Below, in pieces: positions 1 to 7,020 of a stretch of 14,108 nt of DNA. Every line of letters starts with the position of its first letter. The first letter of the stretch is position 1. The position numbers were made by a program, and so were the translations under genes. The notes beneath the pieces were generated by a model. It was given only the letters and a program-made list of their open reading frames with translations, was not told the origin of the DNA and did not search any database. The stretch is from JBAXSK01 sp044358815 (GTDB taxonomy: Bacteria > Cyanobacteriota > Cyanobacteriia > Pseudanabaenales > Pseudanabaenaceae). The DNA is taken from the NCBI GenBank assembly GCA_044358815.1, contig JBIKNH010000114.1, forward strand, positions 1 through 14,108, written 5' to 3'.

Positions 1-169
1 CCTAGGATCACGCACCATTTGGCTACTTTAGTTACTGGCTAACCGCAATTTGCTACAAAGACGACAAAACCTAGGGCACAAACCTAAGCTATAAGTATTA
101 CCACTGGACCTGATCGCCATCATAGCGCTAGATCATCCGTCATTTGCCATCTCAACTGTTATACCAACC

Positions 170-1603
170 ATGCAGCAGCCCCCATCGGAAAACCAAGCTG
201 AAACCCAATCTGACAGCACCCAAACCCCTAACCAACCCTGGAGCCAACGGTTTGAAACTGCCCTTCATCCAGCCATTGTAGTTTTTAATGCCAGTATTGG
301 TTTTGACATTAACCTGATTGAGTATGACCTCACCGGGTCCCAAGCCCATGCGCGGATGTTAGCCAAAGTGGGGATCATCAGTGCCGCAGAAGGTGAGCAG
401 ATCGTTCAAGGTTTGGAGCAAATTCGCCAAGAATATCGGGATGGTAAATTTAATCCCACCATTGATGAAGAAGATGTACACTTTGCCGTAGAACGACGGC
501 TCACGGCTTTAATTGGGGATACTGGTAAAAAACTACACACTGCCCGCTCCCGTAATGACCAAGTGGGAACCGATGTGCGGCTCTATCTGCGGGATCAAGT
601 GCGGAAAATCCAAGGGGATCTCAAAACATGGCAACGGGCATTAGTCGCCAAAGCCGAAGCTAATTTAGAAACGGTGATTCCAGGCTATACCCACCTGCAA
701 CGGGCGCAGCCGGTTAGTTTGGCGCATCATTTGCTGGCTTATTTTGAAATGGCACAGCGGGACTGGCAACGCCTCGACGAAATCTATCACCGGATTAACG
801 TTTCGCCTTTGGGTTCTGGGGCACTGGCAGGGACACCCCACCCCATTGATCGCCATTACAGCGCGGCTTTGTTGGACTTCGGTGCAGTGGGACGTAATAG
901 CCTTGATGGTGTCTCCGATCGAGATTTTGCCGTAGAGTTCCTGTGTGCCGCTAGTTTGATCATGGTGCATCTGAGCCGCTTGTCGGAAGAAGTGATCCTC
1001 TGGTCATCGGAAGAATTTCGGTTTGTCAAACTGAGTGATCGGGTCAGCACTGGATCTAGCATCATGCCCCAAAAGAAAAATCCCGATGTGCCGGAACTGG
1101 TGCGCGGCAAAACCGGACGGGTTTTTGGGCATTTGCAAGGCATGTTAACCCTGCTGAAAGGTTTGCCCCTTGCCTATAACAAAGATATGCAGGAAGACAA
1201 AGAAGCCCTGTTTGATGGGGTGAATACCGTGCGGGCTTGTCTCGAAGCCATGACGATTCTGCTCACTGAAGGGATTACATTCCAACCCCAACGCCTTGCC
1301 GAAGCCGTTAGTGAAGATTTCTCCAATGCCACTGATGTAGCGGACTATCTCGCTGCCAAAAACGTACCCTTCCGTGAAGCCTATAACCTCGTGGGTAAAT
1401 TGGTCAAAACCTGCTTAAGCGAAGGGATTTTGTTAAAAGACCTCACCCTAGACCAGTGGCGCGAATTTCATCCTCTATTTGATGAGGATATTTTTGCTGC
1501 CATCGCCCCAGCCCAAGTGGTAGCAGTGCGGCAAAGCTATGGTGGCACTGGATTTAAGCAGGTTGCCCAGCAGTTAGCCGAAGCCAAAGCATTATGCAGT
1601 TAG
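170..1603 (+). CDS. argH: Argininosuccinate lyase
   Basis: This enzyme splits argininosuccinate into arginine and fumarate, the last step of arginine biosynthesis, in the cytoplasm. The 477-residue protein has the fumarase/aspartase superfamily signature GSSIMPQKKNPD at residues 295-306, which carries the catalytic serine loop. It also has the ArgH blocks HTARSRNDQV, GYTHLQRAQP and SPLGSGALAGT. The conserved family start (RFETALHP..FNASIGFD) begins near residue 26, so there is an extra polar Gln/Thr/Pro-rich N-terminal tail of about 20-25 residues. The ATG at 170 is the only Met before the conserved core. No Shine-Dalgarno sequence is visible, which is common in cyanobacteria. The gene appears monocistronic, with a terminator at 1679-1731. 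The family assignment is secure; the exact start is less so. Confidence 0.97.
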   Translation: MQQPPSENQAETQSDSTQTPNQPWSQRFETALHPAIVVFNASIGFDINLIEYDLTGSQAHARMLAKVGIISAAEGEQIVQGLEQIRQEYRDGKFNPTIDEEDVHFAVERRLTALIGDTGKKLHTARSRNDQVGTDVRLYLRDQVRKIQGDLKTWQRALVAKAEANLETVIPGYTHLQRAQPVSLAHHLLAYFEMAQRDWQRLDEIYHRINVSPLGSGALAGTPHPIDRHYSAALLDFGAVGRNSLDGVSDRDFAVEFLCAASLIMVHLSRLSEEVILWSSEEFRFVKLSDRVSTGSSIMPQKKNPDVPELVRGKTGRVFGHLQGMLTLLKGLPLAYNKDMQEDKEALFDGVNTVRACLEAMTILLTEGITFQPQRLAEAVSEDFSNATDVADYLAAKNVPFREAYNLVGKLVKTCLSEGILLKDLTLDQWREFHPLFDEDIFAAIAPAQVVAVRQSYGGTGFKQVAQQLAEAKALCS

Positions 1604-1678
1604 ACTGCGCCTCAGACCGAAAATAAGCTAAAAGCAAGCTCTTCGGTTTCTCCCAACCACTTATTTTTGAATGGACTT

Positions 1679-1731
1679 ACCCCATTTCCCGCCATGTCTT
1701 TAGAGATTTGGTTGGTGATGGGGTATTTTTT
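1679..1731 (+). terminator. Rho-independent terminator of argH
   Basis: TACCCCAT (1679-1686) pairs perfectly with ATGGGGTA (1718-1725), with extra partial pairing inside, and is followed at once by six T residues (1726-1731). It lies 75 bp after the argH stop. A weaker stem, ACCGAA/TTCGGT (1616-1647), sits between them without a T-run. Confidence 0.8.
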
Positions 1732-1747
1732 GTAGCGATTTTACTTG

Positions 1748-1776
1748 TTGACGTAACGCATCAATGGTAGTAGGCT
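1748..1776 (+). promoter_or_regulatory. Candidate sigma70-type promoter of sbpA
   Basis: TTGACG (1748-1753) is a good -35 element. A 17-bp spacer leads to TAGGCT (1771-1776), a TANNNT -10 element. It would give a leader of about 160 nt before sbpA. This is pattern matching only; no transcript data. Confidence 0.4.
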
Positions 1777-1788
1777 AATTACAAATAG

Positions 1789-1810
1789 CGGTATGTACGT
1801 GGTAATACCG
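1789..1810. promoter_or_regulatory. 22-bp inverted repeat upstream of sbpA (candidate operator or leader hairpin)
   Basis: CGGTAT (1789-1794) and ATACCG (1805-1810) are perfect 6-bp arms around a 10-bp spacer. The same stretch contains GTA-N8-TAC (1795-1808), the core pattern of NtcA, a Crp-family regulator. If the promoter at 1748-1776 is used, the repeat lies just after the start point and could act as a repressor site or RNA hairpin. Confidence 0.35.
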
Positions 1811-1907
1811 TAGATTAAAGGTTGATGAGTTGACCCACAGCTTACCCAACTAGATGTCCCACTCAGGTAGTCTTACAAGCTTAGTCTAGACAGCACAGCC
1901 CACGACC

Positions 1908-1940
1908 GCCCATAAGTAAAAACAGCCCACAAGTAAAAAG
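1908..1940 (+). repeat. 17-bp tandem duplication immediately before sbpA start
   Basis: GCCCATAAGTAAAAACA (1908-1924) is followed by GCCCACAAGTAAAAAG (1925-1940), which ends directly at the sbpA ATG. The copies match at all but two positions. The duplication replaces any recognisable Shine-Dalgarno sequence in the initiation region. Confidence 0.8.
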
Positions 1941-3080
1941 ATGATTGCAAAGATGGTTTCAAGGATTTGGTTTGCTTTACAAGCATTACTTAAAAACGCT
2001 GGATTTAGGTCCTTGCGCAAATATGTCGCCCTGTTTTTAGTGGGTGTAACTGCCACAGTGATGTTAGGAGCTTGCGCCGCTGGTAACTCTGGTACTTCTG
2101 GCACTAGTCCGGCTGCTCCCGGAAGTCCGGCTACTGCCAGTAAACCAGATGTGCAACTAACCTTAGTTTCTTTTGCAGTGACTAAATCCGCCCATGAAGC
2201 GGTAATTCCTAAATTCGTCGCTAAATGGAAACAAGAAAAAAATCAGAATGTCACATTCAAACAGAGTTATGGTGGTTCCGGTTCCCAAACTCGCGCTGTA
2301 ATCGATGGCTTAGAAGCGGATATCGTCCATTTAGCCCTAGGTTCCGATATCCAGAAGATTGAGAAAGCCGGTTTAATTGAACCTGGCTGGGAAAAGGAAT
2401 ATCCTAGCAATGCTGTGGTCACTAAGTCTGTGGCGGCTTTGGTTACCAGAGATGGCAACCCCAAGGGAATCAAAGGCTGGTCCGACTTAGCGAAAGATGG
2501 AGTTAGCTGGATCACCGCTGATCCTAAGACATCTGGCGTTGCCCGTTGGAATTTCCTTGCTGTATGGAATGCGGCAATTAAGAGCGGTAGTGATGAAGCT
2601 AAAGCGACGGAATTCGTGGGTAAAGCCTATCGTAACGTCCCAGTTTTAACTAAGGATGCTCGGGAAGCAACGGATGTTTTTATTAAACAAGGACAAGGAG
2701 ATGCTTTAATCAACTACGAAAATGAAGTGATTTTAGCGGAACAGAAAGGAGAGAAGGTCAACTACATTATTCCTGATGTGAATATTTCTATTGACAATCC
2801 CATTGCGGCAGTGGACAAAAACACCGCAAAACATGGCAACAAGGAAGTTGCTGAAGCTTTTATCAAGTTCCTTTACAGCGCTGAAGCACAACAGGAATTT
2901 GCTAAGGTCGGCTTCCGTCCAGTGAATCCTGAAGTGGCGAAACAAAAGGAATTTGCAGAGAAATTCCCTGAAGTCAAGAATCTAGCCACGATTGATGACT
3001 TTGGCGGTTGGTCTAAAGCACAGGCAAAATTCTTTGCTGATGGTGCGATCTTCGATCAGATTCAAACTAATAAAAGGTAA
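1941..3080 (+). CDS. sbpA: Sulfate-binding lipoprotein of the sulfate/thiosulfate ABC transporter
   Basis: This is the solute-binding subunit that captures sulfate (or thiosulfate) and delivers it to the CysT/CysW permease. The 379-residue protein has a long n-region, a hydrophobic segment at about residues 28-41 and a lipobox L42-G-A-C45, so it should be lipidated on Cys45 and face the periplasm. A Gly/Ser/Thr/Ala/Pro linker follows (46-68). Family marks include SYGGSGSQTRAV (109-120), IDGLEADIVHLAL and TSGVARWNF (198-206 region), which form the oxyanion-binding pocket; most family members have GG where this one has GV. The start at 1941 gives an unusually long leader; a Met at residue 5 is an alternative. 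cysT and cysW lie downstream but are separated by two other genes. Whether it prefers sulfate or thiosulfate cannot be decided from sequence. Confidence 0.94.
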   Translation: MIAKMVSRIWFALQALLKNAGFRSLRKYVALFLVGVTATVMLGACAAGNSGTSGTSPAAPGSPATASKPDVQLTLVSFAVTKSAHEAVIPKFVAKWKQEKNQNVTFKQSYGGSGSQTRAVIDGLEADIVHLALGSDIQKIEKAGLIEPGWEKEYPSNAVVTKSVAALVTRDGNPKGIKGWSDLAKDGVSWITADPKTSGVARWNFLAVWNAAIKSGSDEAKATEFVGKAYRNVPVLTKDAREATDVFIKQGQGDALINYENEVILAEQKGEKVNYIIPDVNISIDNPIAAVDKNTAKHGNKEVAEAFIKFLYSAEAQQEFAKVGFRPVNPEVAKQKEFAEKFPEVKNLATIDDFGGWSKAQAKFFADGAIFDQIQTNKR

Positions 3081-3093
3081 CTAGGAAACTCCA

Positions 3094-3131
3094 GTTAGCC
3101 CTAATCTTAGACTGATCAAGTTAGGGCTAAC
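3094..3131. terminator. Strong 11-bp stem-loop after sbpA
   Basis: GTTAGCCCTAA (3094-3104) and TTAGGGCTAAC (3121-3131) pair perfectly around a 16-nt loop, 13 bp after the sbpA stop. No T-run follows, so it may stabilise or process the 3' end, or partly terminate, rather than act as a classic intrinsic terminator. Confidence 0.6.
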
Positions 3132-3462
3132 AAAGTGTTATTGGAGTGTTCTTGAGGTTTTTACCTAATGGGTTTGGTCTAATAGTTTTGTGATTTCGTC
3201 AATAACTGTTCTTAGCAAATATTGTAATTTAGTTGTAATTTAAAGAAAGAACTGGCGAAATGTACAAGTTGAACAGCAATTCGGTAATAATGGCTTAAAC
3301 TATGATCAGACCTAAACCTTGCTCCTGAGCGTTTAGTTTTGGTAGTCAAACACCACTCAGTCCTAATCCGCCAGCGTTCTCTTGAGCTATTTAAATCTAA
3401 AATCCAGCCAAAGAGTTGAATTAAGGAGCCTGCTTAAACCGTGACCGTATGGAGAAGTAACC
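3132..3462. other. Spacer between sbpA and the GGCT-like gene
   Basis: No gene is visible in these 331 bp. The spacer holds an 11-bp tandem duplication at 3222-3243 (TTGTAATTTAG, TTGTAATTTAA). A TATGAT at 3301-3306 could be a -10 element but has no convincing -35. CTAAAC/GTTTAG arms near 3311-3340 form only a weak stem. The length suggests a separate promoter for the following gene, but I cannot place it with confidence. Confidence 0.4.
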
Positions 3463-4065
3463 ATGCACCAAAATCCTAAAGCCATGCCCACATTCAATTA
3501 TTTTGCCTACGGTTCTTGTATGTGCCCTCAGGATTTAGCCCGTTCTTTAGGCGAACCGATGGAAAACTACATTATCGGCACGGCAAGTCTGGTGGGTTAT
3601 AGATTAGGTTTTTATTACTACTCTCCGTTACGGTGTTGCGGTGCTTTAGATTTAGTAGAAGTGAACCATCAACACAGTGGAGGTTCTATCCAGAATGTGG
3701 TTCACGGTGTGCTCTATTGTTTGCCTCAACGGTTTAGCGAAGCTTTAGATCACCGCGAAGATGTTCCTAATCAGGGTTATCGTCATCACTATATTTCCGT
3801 AAATTGTCGGGGTTATGTCTGGGAAAATGTGCGTACCTATGTTGTGGCAAATAAGCAACCCCAAGAGATTCCTCCTAATGACTGGTATGCTGGGGTGGTT
3901 TTGCGAGGAGCGAAAAATTCCGGATTGCCTTCAGAATATCTTTATCAATTACAATCGCACATTCGGAATCTAACGGAATCGAATCCTATAAGGCATCATT
4001 CTGGAAATCATTCCCCCCTGCATAGAAAACAGAATCAGTTTAATCGTCATTCTCATTTAGTTTAA
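3463..4065 (+). CDS. Gamma-glutamylcyclotransferase (GGCT/AIG2-like) family protein
   Basis: GGCT-like enzymes cyclise gamma-glutamyl groups to 5-oxoproline, releasing an amino acid, amine or Cys-Gly. The 200-residue protein has the N-terminal substrate loop FAYGSCMCPQDL (14-25) and the family acidic residue Glu99 in LDHREDVPNQGYRHH. The usual YGSN is YGSC here. The core ends near residue 165; the last 35 residues are a polar His/Asn/Ser-rich tail with no recognised fold. A good Shine-Dalgarno GGAG (3451-3454), eight bases before the ATG, supports the start at 3463 over Met8. It sits between sbpA and the Crp-type regulator, so a role in glutathione or gamma-glutamyl sulfur recycling is a reasonable inference, but the true substrate is unknown. 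Confidence 0.8.
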   Translation: MHQNPKAMPTFNYFAYGSCMCPQDLARSLGEPMENYIIGTASLVGYRLGFYYYSPLRCCGALDLVEVNHQHSGGSIQNVVHGVLYCLPQRFSEALDHREDVPNQGYRHHYISVNCRGYVWENVRTYVVANKQPQEIPPNDWYAGVVLRGAKNSGLPSEYLYQLQSHIRNLTESNPIRHHSGNHSPLHRKQNQFNRHSHLV

Positions 4066-4184
4066 ATAGTTTTAGTTCGGATAATTTAGTTTAAGTACTG
4101 GTTAGCCTCAATAAGGTAATTCTGAGTAGGGTGATTATTTAGGCTGACTAGAATAACTATCAACTGATGAATTGAGACGTTAAC

Positions 4185-4246
4185 CAAGGAAATTATCTAG
4201 TTATTTTATCTAGTTATTTTATCTAGTTATTTCATCGGTTTCCTTG
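4185..4246. repeat. Three 13-bp tandem repeats enclosed by an 8-bp inverted repeat
   Basis: ATCTAGTTATTTT occurs at 4195 and 4208, and ATCTAGTTATTTC at 4221, ending at 4233. The array is flanked by CAAGGAAA (4185-4192) and its exact reverse complement TTTCCTTG (4239-4246). It lies in the 350-bp spacer between the GGCT-like gene and the regulator. Confidence 0.85.
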
Positions 4247-4282
4247 ACGGAATTTTTTGCTCAGAGAAGAGCTAGATTTTGC

Positions 4283-4328
4283 TTGACCAAAAATTGGTTC
4301 AAACAGAAAATAATGATCCGGAGATCAT
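4283..4328. promoter_or_regulatory. Two adjacent inverted repeats upstream of the Crp-family regulator
   Basis: TTGACCAA (4283-4290) faces TTGGTTCAA (4294-4302), complementary apart from one extra base. ATGATC (4313-4318) and GATCAT (4323-4328) are perfect arms around 4 bp. Both lie 88-133 bp upstream of the regulator start and could be operators for autoregulation. No convincing -10/-35 pair can be fixed to them. Confidence 0.35.
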
Positions 4329-4415
4329 CTATCTTATTTTCTAATTCTTATTCTCATTCTTTTAATTCATCCCTTTAATTGGCACTTTATAGGAAGTGTT
4401 TGACAGTTTTCAGCA

Positions 4416-4994
4416 ATGAATATTTCTTTTGACAATTTCAGTAAACAGCCGACGCATTTCTTTCCTTTACGTTCTTTTTTGAGTTCATCCCAAGATACCC
4501 TATGGCAAATTGAACAGGGAATAGTCCGTTCCCTAACTCTCCATGAAGATGGAACAACCGTTGCCCTGGGTTTGTGGGGACCTGGAGATATTATTGGACA
4601 ACCATTATCGCGATTAATTCCTTACCAAATGGAATGCTTAAGCATTGTCAGAGCCAAAATATTACGCTCCTGTGATTGGCAATTTGACGCGAATGTTTTA
4701 GTGCCGCAAATCGAACAGTTAGAAGCTTTGACTGTAATTCGGAGTTATCGACGGGTAGATATTATGGTAATACGATTACTGAAATGGTTATCTGACAAAT
4801 TTGGGCGCAATTCTGAACTAGGAAGGATTATCGATCTGCGCCTGACTCATCAAGACATTGCAGACTTATTGGGCACAACTCGGGTAACGGTCACGCGCAT
4901 TCTCAAACAATTAGAGGAACAGGGCATGATTGAGCGCCCATCGATTCACCATATTCTGATTAAAGAAGAAGAGTTTTGGTATTACCAAATCTAG
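4416..4994 (+). CDS. cysR: Crp/Fnr-family transcriptional regulator, probable CysR
   Basis: This is a DNA-binding regulator of 192 residues. Residues about 28-90 resemble the beta-roll sensor domain of the Crp family (GIVRSLTLHEDGTTVALGLWGPGDIIG), followed by a long dimerisation helix (about 95-128). The C-terminal Crp-type helix-turn-helix spans about 144-166, with recognition helix TTRVTVTRILKQL. The Arg-Ser phosphate-binding signature of cAMP binders is not visible, as in NtcA and CysR, so cAMP is unlikely to be the effector. It lies between sbpA and cysT; in Synechococcus the Crp-like cysR lies in the sulfate permease cluster, which supports the name. It is slightly shorter than CRP at the N-terminus. 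The ATG at 4416 lacks a close Shine-Dalgarno sequence, so the start is moderately sure. Family certain, name inferred. Confidence 0.8.
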   Translation: MNISFDNFSKQPTHFFPLRSFLSSSQDTLWQIEQGIVRSLTLHEDGTTVALGLWGPGDIIGQPLSRLIPYQMECLSIVRAKILRSCDWQFDANVLVPQIEQLEALTVIRSYRRVDIMVIRLLKWLSDKFGRNSELGRIIDLRLTHQDIADLLGTTRVTVTRILKQLEEQGMIERPSIHHILIKEEEFWYYQI

Positions 4995-4995
4995 G

Positions 4996-5042
4996 CTAAA
5001 TCATCTTCAGCTAAATCACATTCAGATCGAATCACATCTGAG
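4996..5042. repeat. 15-bp tandem repeats in the cysT upstream region
   Basis: CTAAATCATCTTCAG (4996-5010) is followed directly by CTAAATCACATTCAG (5011-5025), then by the related ATCGAATCACATCTGAG (5026-5042). The array overlaps the inverted repeat at 5022-5041 and fills most of the spacer between the regulator and cysT. Confidence 0.75.
5022..5041. promoter_or_regulatory. Candidate CysR operator upstream of cysT
   Basis: TCAGAT (5022-5027) and ATCTGA (5036-5041) are perfect arms around 8 bp. The centre is about 43 bp upstream of the start point predicted from the TATAAT at 5063-5068, where class II Crp-type activators bind. A further copy, CTCAGAT, occurs at 5057-5063. Assignment to CysR is inference. 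Confidence 0.45.
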
Positions 5043-5068
5043 TTAAGATCATCAATCTCAGATATAAT
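5040..5068 (+). promoter_or_regulatory. Promoter of cysT-cysW with perfect -10 and poor -35
   Basis: TATAAT (5063-5068) is a consensus -10. The bases 17 bp upstream, GAGTTA (5040-5045), are a poor -35, as expected for an activator-dependent promoter. It would give a leader of about 19 nt before the ATG at 5094. Confidence 0.55.
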
Positions 5069-5093
5069 CAAACACTATCTTGGACTTATATCT

Positions 5094-5975
5094 ATGACTA
5101 ATTTATCTTCTACTGCCCCCAAACCCAGCAAGCCCAATATATTGCAATGGCTAGGACAATTCTTCAAAAAAATAACAACTATTCCCATTACATGGCAAGT
5201 CAGCATTGGTTATCTAACCATCATGCTATTACTACCGGTAACGGCAATGTTCGTGAAAGCTAGTGGCGTAGAACCAGCGAGGTTTTGGCAAATCGCCACC
5301 AGTCCCATTGCCCTTGCCACCTATGATGTAACCTTCACAACTTCCCTCATTACAGCATTAATCAACGGCTTATTTGGAACTTTAATTGCTTGGGTTTTGA
5401 CGCGCTACTCTTTCCCTTTGAAACGAATTATTGAAGCATCAGTAGATTTGCCGTTTGCTTTACCAACTTCCGTAGCAGGCTTAACCCTAGCAACAATTTA
5501 TAGCAACAATGGCTGGCTTGGTTCCTTAACGGCTCCCCTCGGTGTGAAAATTGCGTTCACTCGTTTAGGGGTAGGCGTGGCGATGCTATTTATTTCTTTA
5601 CCTTTTGTGGTGCGTACTGTTCAGCCAGTCCTAGCAGAAATGGAACAGGAAATCGAAGAGGCTGCATGGTGTCTAGGTGCTTCGTCTTGGCAAACTTTCT
5701 GGAAAGTTCTACTACCGCCTTTACTACCTTCCATTTTAACTGGAGTAGCCCTAGGATTCTCCCGTGCTGTGGGAGAATATGGCTCTACAGTGATCATTGC
5801 ATCCAATACACCATTCAAGGATTTAATCGCTCCAGTATTAATTTTCCAACGTTTGGAACAATATGACTATGTGGGCGCTACGGTAATCGGCATGGTGCTT
5901 CTGGGACTTTCGCTAATTATTTTACTATCAATTAATTTAATTCAAGCTTGGGGACAACGTTATGAAGTCAAGTAA
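5094..5975 (+). CDS. cysT: Sulfate/thiosulfate ABC transporter permease CysT
   Basis: This is one of the two membrane subunits of the sulfate importer, in the cytoplasmic membrane. The 293-residue protein has about six hydrophobic segments (near 36-54, 76-104, 117-137, 158-178, 210-228 and 260-284). The cytoplasmic EAA loop, which docks the CysA ATPase, reads EEAAWCLGASSWQTFWKVLLP at about 188-208. The block SRAVGEYGS (223-231) is typical of CysT/CysW/ModB-type permeases. The first 30 residues are a polar Pro/Ser/Lys-rich cytoplasmic stretch. Its end overlaps cysW by 14 nt, so the two are translationally coupled. The preceding spacer carries a perfect -10 and a candidate Crp-type operator. 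The CysT/CysW distinction is by order and N-terminal similarity; the family is certain. Confidence 0.93.
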   Translation: MTNLSSTAPKPSKPNILQWLGQFFKKITTIPITWQVSIGYLTIMLLLPVTAMFVKASGVEPARFWQIATSPIALATYDVTFTTSLITALINGLFGTLIAWVLTRYSFPLKRIIEASVDLPFALPTSVAGLTLATIYSNNGWLGSLTAPLGVKIAFTRLGVGVAMLFISLPFVVRTVQPVLAEMEQEIEEAAWCLGASSWQTFWKVLLPPLLPSILTGVALGFSRAVGEYGSTVIIASNTPFKDLIAPVLIFQRLEQYDYVGATVIGMVLLGLSLIILLSINLIQAWGQRYEVK

Positions 5976-6813
5976 CCCGAAAAGCAAATCTACGGGAAAT
6001 CAAGAAGCTCCTTGGCTTGCCCCAGTCTTGATCCTGATAATGGTTCTCTATTTGGGGTTGGTGCTATATATTCCAGCGGCGAATGTATTCTATCAGGCGG
6101 TAAAGAATGGCATGGCTCCCTTAATGGCTAGCTTATCCCGTCCTGACTTTTTCAATGCAGTAAGGTTGACGTTGTTGATTACCTGTATTACCGTGCCTTT
6201 GAATGTGATTTTCGGTTTATGTACGGCTTGGGCAGTGACCCGTCATCCCATTAAAGGAAAAGCATTCTTTTTGAGTGTTTTGGATTTGCCATTTTCCATT
6301 TCTCCAGTGGTGGCAGGTTTAATGATTGTCTTGCTCTATGGGCGTTTGGGATGGTTTGGGGGCTGGTTAGACGCGAATAATATCAAAGTGATTTTCGCAG
6401 CTCCTGGAATGATTTTGGCAACGATTTTCGTGAGTATGCCCTTCGTAGCACGAGAAGTAATTCCTGTTCTCGAAGAAGCCGGAACGGATCAAGAGGAAGC
6501 CGCCCGCACCCTAGGGGCAAGTGACTGGCAGATTTTTTGTCGCATTACTTTGCCAAATATCCGTTGGGGTTTGCTCTATGGCGTGATTTTGACCACCGCT
6601 CGTGCAATGGGAGAATTTGGCGCTGTGTCTGTGGTTTCCGGTAATATCGCCAATCAAACCCAAACTCTACCCCTGTTTGTAGAAGAATCTTATAAACAGT
6701 ATGAAACGGAAACTGCCTACGCTGCGGCTTTACTGCTGGCACTTTTGGCAGTAGTGACTTTGGTGGCGAAGGAAATTCTAGAACGGAAGACCGGTCATAA
6801 AAAAGAGGGTTGA
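5962..6813 (+). CDS. cysW: Sulfate/thiosulfate ABC transporter permease CysW
   Basis: This is the second permease subunit, pairing with CysT in the membrane. It has 283 residues with hydrophobic segments near 18-40, 66-90, 108-126, 144-164, 200-214 and 251-270. The EAA loop, EEAARTLGASDWQIFCRITLP (178-198), contacts the CysA ATPase. TTARAMGEFGAVSVVSGNI (211-229) is a strong CysW mark. The ATG at 5962 lies inside the end of cysT (14-nt overlap), showing one transcript and coupled translation. No ATPase gene follows; the next gene after about 200 bp is a NIL-domain protein. Confidence 0.93.
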   Translation: MKSSNPKSKSTGNQEAPWLAPVLILIMVLYLGLVLYIPAANVFYQAVKNGMAPLMASLSRPDFFNAVRLTLLITCITVPLNVIFGLCTAWAVTRHPIKGKAFFLSVLDLPFSISPVVAGLMIVLLYGRLGWFGGWLDANNIKVIFAAPGMILATIFVSMPFVAREVIPVLEEAGTDQEEAARTLGASDWQIFCRITLPNIRWGLLYGVILTTARAMGEFGAVSVVSGNIANQTQTLPLFVEESYKQYETETAYAAALLLALLAVVTLVAKEILERKTGHKKEG

Positions 6814-6823
6814 TGGATTCTGA

Positions 6824-6855
6824 AACTGATTGACTTTAAAACCGATTGATTTTAA
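6824..6855. repeat. 16-bp imperfect tandem duplication after cysW
   Basis: AACTGATTGACTTTAA (6824-6839) is repeated with two mismatches as AACCGATTGATTTTAA (6840-6855), starting 11 bp after the cysW stop. Confidence 0.75.
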
Positions 6856-6877
6856 AGAACTCTTTTCACATAGCAGG

Positions 6878-6898
6878 CAAGGGGTTTTAGTCCCCTTG
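6878..6898. terminator. GC-rich stem-loop between cysW and the NIL gene
   Basis: CAAGGGG (6878-6884) and CCCCTTG (6892-6898) form a perfect 7-bp stem with a 7-nt loop; two G-T pairs can extend it. It is followed by a short T pair rather than a T-run, so it could be a weak terminator or a processing hairpin that separates cysTW from the NIL gene. Confidence 0.5.
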
Positions 6899-6928
6899 TT
6901 CCTGAAGATTCACTGGATCAGTAAGGTT

Positions 6929-6960
6929 TTCAGTAGTTCATTTCAGTAGTTCATTTCAGT
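6929..6960. repeat. 13-bp tandem repeat upstream of the NIL gene
   Basis: TTCAGTAGTTCAT is present twice exactly (6929-6941, 6942-6954) and then as the start of a third copy (TTCAGT, 6955-6960). Looser TTTAGTGATT copies continue to about 6981. Confidence 0.85.
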
Positions 6961-7020
6961 GATTTTACTTTAGTGATTTAGTTTGCGTAATTTCATTTCA
7001 CTAATTCAGGAGTTAGCATT

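Noticed and set aside
1..169. Possible end of an upstream gene or argH promoter
   Set aside because: No open frame enters from the left with family likeness, and TATAAG at 90-95 lacks a -35 at proper spacing; I see nothing firm here.
665..1143. Overlapping minus-strand frames of about 95-101 codons opposite argH
   Set aside because: argH is certain in this stretch; these frames are by-products of its codon pattern.
3970..3990. ATCGAATCC resembling a tRNA T-arm
   Set aside because: It lies within the GGCT-like coding region and no acceptor or anticodon arms surround it.
4400..4405. TTGACA as a -35 for the regulator gene
   Set aside because: A -10 at normal spacing would fall inside the coding region.
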